From Actinomycetota bacterium (GTDB lineage Bacteria; Actinomycetota; Thermoleophilia; Miltoncostaeales; Miltoncostaeaceae), in contig VGCE01000002.1 in the NCBI GenBank assembly GCA_016870155.1, positions 181,539-245,538 on the forward strand: 64,000 bases of DNA, in the 5' to 3' direction. Below are positions 59,342 to 64,000 of this stretch, piece after piece. Both the position numbers and the translations under genes were made by a program. Each line of letters opens with the position of its first letter. Position 1 is the stretch's first letter. The notes beneath the pieces were generated by a model. The model saw nothing but the letters and a program-made list of their open reading frames with translations. It did no database searches and was not told the origin of the DNA.

Positions 59342-60642
59342 GCGGGAGCCCCCACCCCGGCCGTCGCCTTGGCGATGGCCTGGTCGAGGTCCGAGATGAG
59401 GTCCCCGACGTTCTCGATGCCCACCGACAGGCGCACCATCTCGGGCGTCACGCCGGCGAGCGACAGCTCCTCGTCGTTCAGCTGCGAGTGCGTGGTGGTG
59501 GCCGGGTGGATGGCCAGCGACTTGGCGTCGCCGATATTGGCCAGGTGGCTGAACAGCTCCAGGTTGGAGATGAACGCCTGGCCGGCGTCGCGGCCACCGC
59601 GGATGCCGAAGGTGAGGATGGCGCCGTAGCCCCCGTCCAGCACCTCGTTGGCGAGCTCGTGGTACTTCGACGATGGCAGGCCGGGGTAGTCGACCCACTC
59701 CACCTCGGGGTGCGCCTCGAGGTGCTGGGCGATCGCCAGCGCGTTGCTGCAATGGCGCTCCATGCGCAGGTGCAGCGTCTCGATGCCCTGCAGGATGAGG
59801 AACGCGTTGAACGGCGACAGCGCGGCGCCGATGTTGCGCAGCAGCACCGTACGAATGCGCCCGATGTAGGCCGCGGGGCCCAGTGCGTCGCTCCATACCA
59901 CCCCGTGGTAGCTGGGGTCGGGCTTGGTGAGGCCCGGGAAGCGGTCGCCGTTGGAAACCCAGTCGAAGTTGCCGCTGTCGACGATGATGCCGCCGATCGA
60001 CGTGCCGTGGCCGCCGATGAACTTCGTGAGCGAATGCACCACGATGTCGGCGCCCTGCTCGAACGGACGGCACAGGATGGGCGTGGCCACCGTGTTGTCC
60101 ACGATGAGCGGCACGCCCGCGGCGTGCGCGGCGTCGGCCCAGGCCGGAAGGTCGATCACGTCAAGGCTCGGGTTGCCGAGCGACTCCACGAACACCGCGC
60201 GGGTGTTCTCGTCGGCCAGGCGCGCCACCGACGACGGGTCGTCCTGGTCGGCGAACCGCACCTCGATGCCGAACTGCGGCAGCGTGTGCGCGAACAGGTT
60301 GTAGGTGCCGCCGTACAGCTGCGGCTCGGCGATGACGTTGTCACCGGCGCGGCACACGTTCATCAGCGAGTACGCCACGGCCGCCTGGCCGGACGCCAGC
60401 GCACATGCGGCGATGCCGCCCTCCATCTGGGCCACGCGCTGCTCCAGCACGTCCCAGGTGGGGTTCATGATGCGCGTGTAGATATTGCCCGGCTCGGCGA
60501 GCGCGAACAGGTTCGCGGCATGTTGGGCGTCGTTGAAGACGAACGAGGTCGTCTGGTAGATCGGCACGGCCCGGGCGTTGGTGGTCGGGTCCGGCACCTG
60601 CCCCCCGTGGAGGGCGATGGTCTCGCGGTGGTGGTCGCTCAT
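59338..60642 (-). CDS. metY: O-acetylhomoserine aminocarboxypropyltransferase (sulfhydrylase)
   Basis: A 434-residue PLP enzyme making homocysteine from O-acetylhomoserine and sulfide. [20 protein letters not shown] opens the family; the PLP lysine is in [16 protein letters not shown]; substrate residues in IYQTTSFVF and the C-terminal [12 protein letters not shown] fit as well. ATG at 60642 with GGAGA ten bases upstream. First gene of metY-metX, and before the RAYT insertion presumably of metYXW. No SAM riboswitch is visible upstream. Confidence 0.94.
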   Translation of the reverse strand: MSDHHRETIALHGGQVPDPTTNARAVPIYQTTSFVFNDAQHAANLFALAEPGNIYTRIMNPTWDVLEQRVAQMEGGIAACALASGQAAVAYSLMNVCRAGDNVIAEPQLYGGTYNLFAHTLPQFGIEVRFADQDDPSSVARLADENTRAVFVESLGNPSLDVIDLPAWADAAHAAGVPLIVDNTVATPILCRPFEQGADIVVHSLTKFIGGHGTSIGGIIVDSGNFDWVSNGDRFPGLTKPDPSYHGVVWSDALGPAAYIGRIRTVLLRNIGAALSPFNAFLILQGIETLHLRMERHCSNALAIAQHLEAHPEVEWVDYPGLPSSKYHELANEVLDGGYGAILTFGIRGGRDAGQAFISNLELFSHLANIGDAKSLAIHPATTTHSQLNDEELSLAGVTPEMVRLSVGIENVGDLISDLDQAIAKATAGVGAPA

Positions 60643-60768
60643 TCGGCTGGATTCTCCTGCGTGGTGAGATGCGTGTTCGGAAAATGCCAAAATAACCTAA
60701 TGCATTTGGGGTGATTCCCAAAGGCCGGGCAAGGATCTTACGCCACCTGCGGGCTAGGCTCGCCAGCG
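60643..60768. promoter_or_regulatory. AT-rich spacer between metY and DUF1622, promoter region
   Basis: About 125 bases, much richer in A+T than the genes (AAAATGCCAAAATAACCTAA). It must hold the promoters of the two divergent genes. I see no SAM-I, SAM-II, SAM-IV or T-box pattern and no clear operator. Confidence 0.4.
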
Positions 60769-61158
60769 GTGGAAACCGCGCAAGACACCGTGCGCGAGGC
60801 AGTCGACTGGATCGTCCTCGTCATCGAATCCCTCGGCGCGCTGATCATCGCCCTTGGCGTGGTCATCGCAGTCGTGCTGCTGGTGCGCGCCCTCACGCGG
60901 CCCACCGAGCCCGGGTCGTTCACCCGCATGCGCCTGGTGCTGGCCTCGTACCTGGTGCTCGGCCTCGAATTCCAGCTGGCCGCCGACGTGCTGAAGACCG
61001 CTGTGGCGCCGACCTTCACCGAAATCGGCCAGCTCGCCGCCATCGCGGCAATCCGCACCCTTCTCAACTACTTCCTCGCCAAGGAGATCGAGTCGCAGAA
61101 GGCCGAGCTGGCCGAGCGCGGCGAGGACATGCCGCCCCTGCCCACACCCCGCCACTAG
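60769..61158 (+). CDS. DUF1622 family membrane protein
   Basis: A 129-residue protein with three hydrophobic helices; the segments FTRMRLVLASYLVLGLEFQL and LAAIAAIRTLLNYFLAKEIE match DUF1622. Basic/acidic soluble tail. GTG start. It is followed after two bases by a second small membrane protein. Function unknown; a channel-like or accessory membrane role is possible. Confidence 0.85.
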   Translation: METAQDTVREAVDWIVLVIESLGALIIALGVVIAVVLLVRALTRPTEPGSFTRMRLVLASYLVLGLEFQLAADVLKTAVAPTFTEIGQLAAIAAIRTLLNYFLAKEIESQKAELAERGEDMPPLPTPRH

Positions 61159-61160
61159 CC

Positions 61161-61457
61161 ATGGACGGCTGGCTGTCCGACGCCATTACCTACGGCGCCG
61201 TGCCGGTGCTGGTGGCGCTCGGGGTGCTGGCTGCGGCAGTATGCGCCTCGCGCGGCCACTGGCGCACCGGCGCCGGCCTGGGCCTGGACATCTGGCTGGC
61301 CGCGGGCCTGCTGATGCTCACCGTGGCCACCACCTGGCCGTCCATCGCCACCGTGGCGGTGATCGTGGCGGTGCGCCACCTGGCCACGTGGTCCATTGAC
61401 CGCGCGGCGTCGGCGCGCGCCGTACCCCGCTCGCCGCGGCGCGGAATCAGCCGCTGA
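61161..61457 (+). CDS. small membrane protein next to DUF1622
   Basis: A 98-residue protein with three hydrophobic segments (AVPVLVALGVLAAAVCAS, GLDIWLAAGLLMLTVATTW, IATVAVIVAVRHLATW) and a basic tail. ATG two bases after the DUF1622 stop, so co-translated and probably a partner. Not recognised, but its LDIWLAAGLLML resembles a repeated DUF1622-type helix. Confidence 0.6.
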   Translation: MDGWLSDAITYGAVPVLVALGVLAAAVCASRGHWRTGAGLGLDIWLAAGLLMLTVATTWPSIATVAVIVAVRHLATWSIDRAASARAVPRSPRRGISR

Positions 61458-61820
61458 CGCCCAGCACGGGCAGCGACGACCGGTCGCTCACCCGCGCGGC
61501 GTTGCCCGCCACCGCGGTGCCGAGCACGCTCACCGTGCCGGCCCGGCGCGCCACCGCCCGGTAGCGCACCGTCACCGGAGTGCCCGTGCGCACCTGCGCC
61601 CTCACCCAGCACACCACCGATCCGCGGCGCGTGCCGGCCAGCATGGCGAGCAGCGCGATGATGCGAACGAGGGGACGCGGGGAGGCCTTCGGGGCCAAGC
61701 CTGGCCCCGGGCGCGGGCACCCGCTGCGGCGCGTCGGGGGATAACCCCCCGAAAACAGCAGGGGGCGGACCCGAAGGCCCGCCCCCTGTGAAGCGGAACA
61801 ACTGAGCCCGGTGGCTCGTC
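61458..61820. other. non-coding or weakly coding spacer after groEL
   Basis: Besides the groEL terminator I see only a weak minus-strand frame (61447-61644, 65 codons, ATG) with moderate coding character (RAQVRTGTPVTVRYRAVARR) that overlaps the small membrane gene. It might be a short exported protein, but no ribosome site or family supports it. Confidence 0.4.
61751..61788 (-). terminator. Rho-independent terminator of groES-groEL
   Basis: On the minus strand CAGGGGGCGG pairs with CCGCCCCCTG, with two further pairs around a TTCG-type loop, followed by GCTGTTTTC. This is the best intrinsic terminator in the window and lies about 30 bases after the groEL stop. Confidence 0.8.
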
Positions 61821-63807
<1,987 letters not shown>

Positions 63808-63850
63808 CTGTCCTCCATGTCGAATATCTGCGACTGCGGGGCGATCCTCG

Positions 63851-63875
63851 TGGCACTCGCCCCGCCTGAGTGCCA
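63851..63875. promoter_or_regulatory. CIRCE operator (HrcA site)
   Basis: TGGCACTC, nine bases, GAGTGCCA: the CIRCE inverted repeat with its standard 9-base spacer. It lies 44 bases upstream of groES and just downstream of the probable -10, so HrcA binding would block transcription until heat shock. No hrcA gene is in the window. Confidence 0.93.
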
Positions 63876-63881
63876 AAGGGA

Positions 63882-63910
63882 AACGTAGGGCACCGTGCCC
63901 GAGATGTCCA
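63882..63910 (-). promoter_or_regulatory. groES-groEL promoter
   Basis: On the minus strand TGGACA (-35, 5 of 6 consensus bases), 17-base spacer, TACGTT (-10). The start point would fall just before the CIRCE element. Confidence 0.6.
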
Positions 63911-64000
63911 GCACCAACGGTGTGCGTTACGGAACACCGGCAGATGGAAATGGTGATGTGAGCCGGTGGCACTCACCCGTGCCGCTGCCACCCGCCGGCG

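Noticed and set aside
60643..60768. SAM riboswitch upstream of metY
   Set aside because: No conserved SAM aptamer cores or terminator stem can be found; the spacer is short and merely AT-rich.
61447..61644. Minus-strand gene of 65 codons after groEL
   Set aside because: It overlaps the end of a better-supported membrane gene, has no ribosome site and no recognisable family.
63964..63993. Second CIRCE-like sequence TGGCACTC ... GCTGCCACC near the window end
   Set aside because: The right arm does not match GAGTGCCA; only GGTGGCA/TGCCACC pair with a longer loop, so it is a chance palindrome or part of another gene end.

Overview
The window comes from a GC-rich (about 70%) bacterial chromosome with very dense coding, frequent GTG starts and many 4-base start/stop overlaps. 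Several blocks point to the Actinobacteriota: eno, an FtsB-like gene and a DUF501 gene in a row; mazG, a PpiC-type foldase and mfd just beyond; rplY-pth-mfd; tRNA-Gln followed by glmU-prs; an FtsZ with the actinobacterial form of the tubulin signature; and groES-groEL behind a CIRCE operator. A deep-branching lineage such as Thermoleophilia is my inference, not something proven by the sequence. There is no rRNA, CRISPR array, prophage or classical IS element.

Layout. 1-1953 (+): a truncated LON-domain protein, the folate-binding protein YgfZ and a small membrane protein. 1950-8818 (-): an apparent operon with an SsuABC/TauABC-type ABC importer, a ParA ATPase translationally coupled to FtsZ, gamma-glutamyltransferase and a small unknown. 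8974-10212 (+): a secreted IPT/TIG protein. 10316-13648 (-): a NarL-type two-component system, a small unknown and HtpX. 13713-15657 (+): a lipoprotein overlapping HflX. 15682-21145: an L,D-transpeptidase, a RsbW-like kinase, an amidohydrolase with a His/Cys-rich tail, an MFS transporter and a CBS protein. 21244-22818 (+): RpoZ with a long acidic tail and an unknown. 22920-35090 (-): a long housekeeping run with enolase, MazG, foldase, Mfd, Pth, L25 and an MMPL transporter. 35100-40617 (-): three exported proteins, including a subtilase. 40678-45915 (-): prs, glmU, tRNA-Gln, ilvD, a hydrolase and a small unknown. 45982-50315: small and accessory genes, including a DUF305 pair, a decayed gene and half of a GH15-like protein. 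50329-54978: a periplasmic binding protein and a divergent pair of paralogous Lon-like lipoproteins. 54999-60642 (-): pyrF, an AEC carrier and metW/metX/metY, with a REP-associated transposase inserted on the other strand between metX and metW. 60769-63807: a DUF1622 pair and groEL/groES.

The most unusual element is a family of short palindromes, GGTGACWGTCACC, arranged in pairs or triplets with exactly 10 bases between units. They flank a Y1/HUH transposase of the RAYT class at 57.4-58.2 kb and recur at 22.8-22.9 kb. Degenerate copies lie at 31.5 kb inside the 3' end of pth. This looks like a REP/RAYT system of an actinobacterium, and its palindromes supply stop codons and C-terminal codons to neighbouring genes. 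Other points of note are the Lon-like lipoprotein pair, the ParA-FtsZ coupling and several genes whose only sensible start is CTG.
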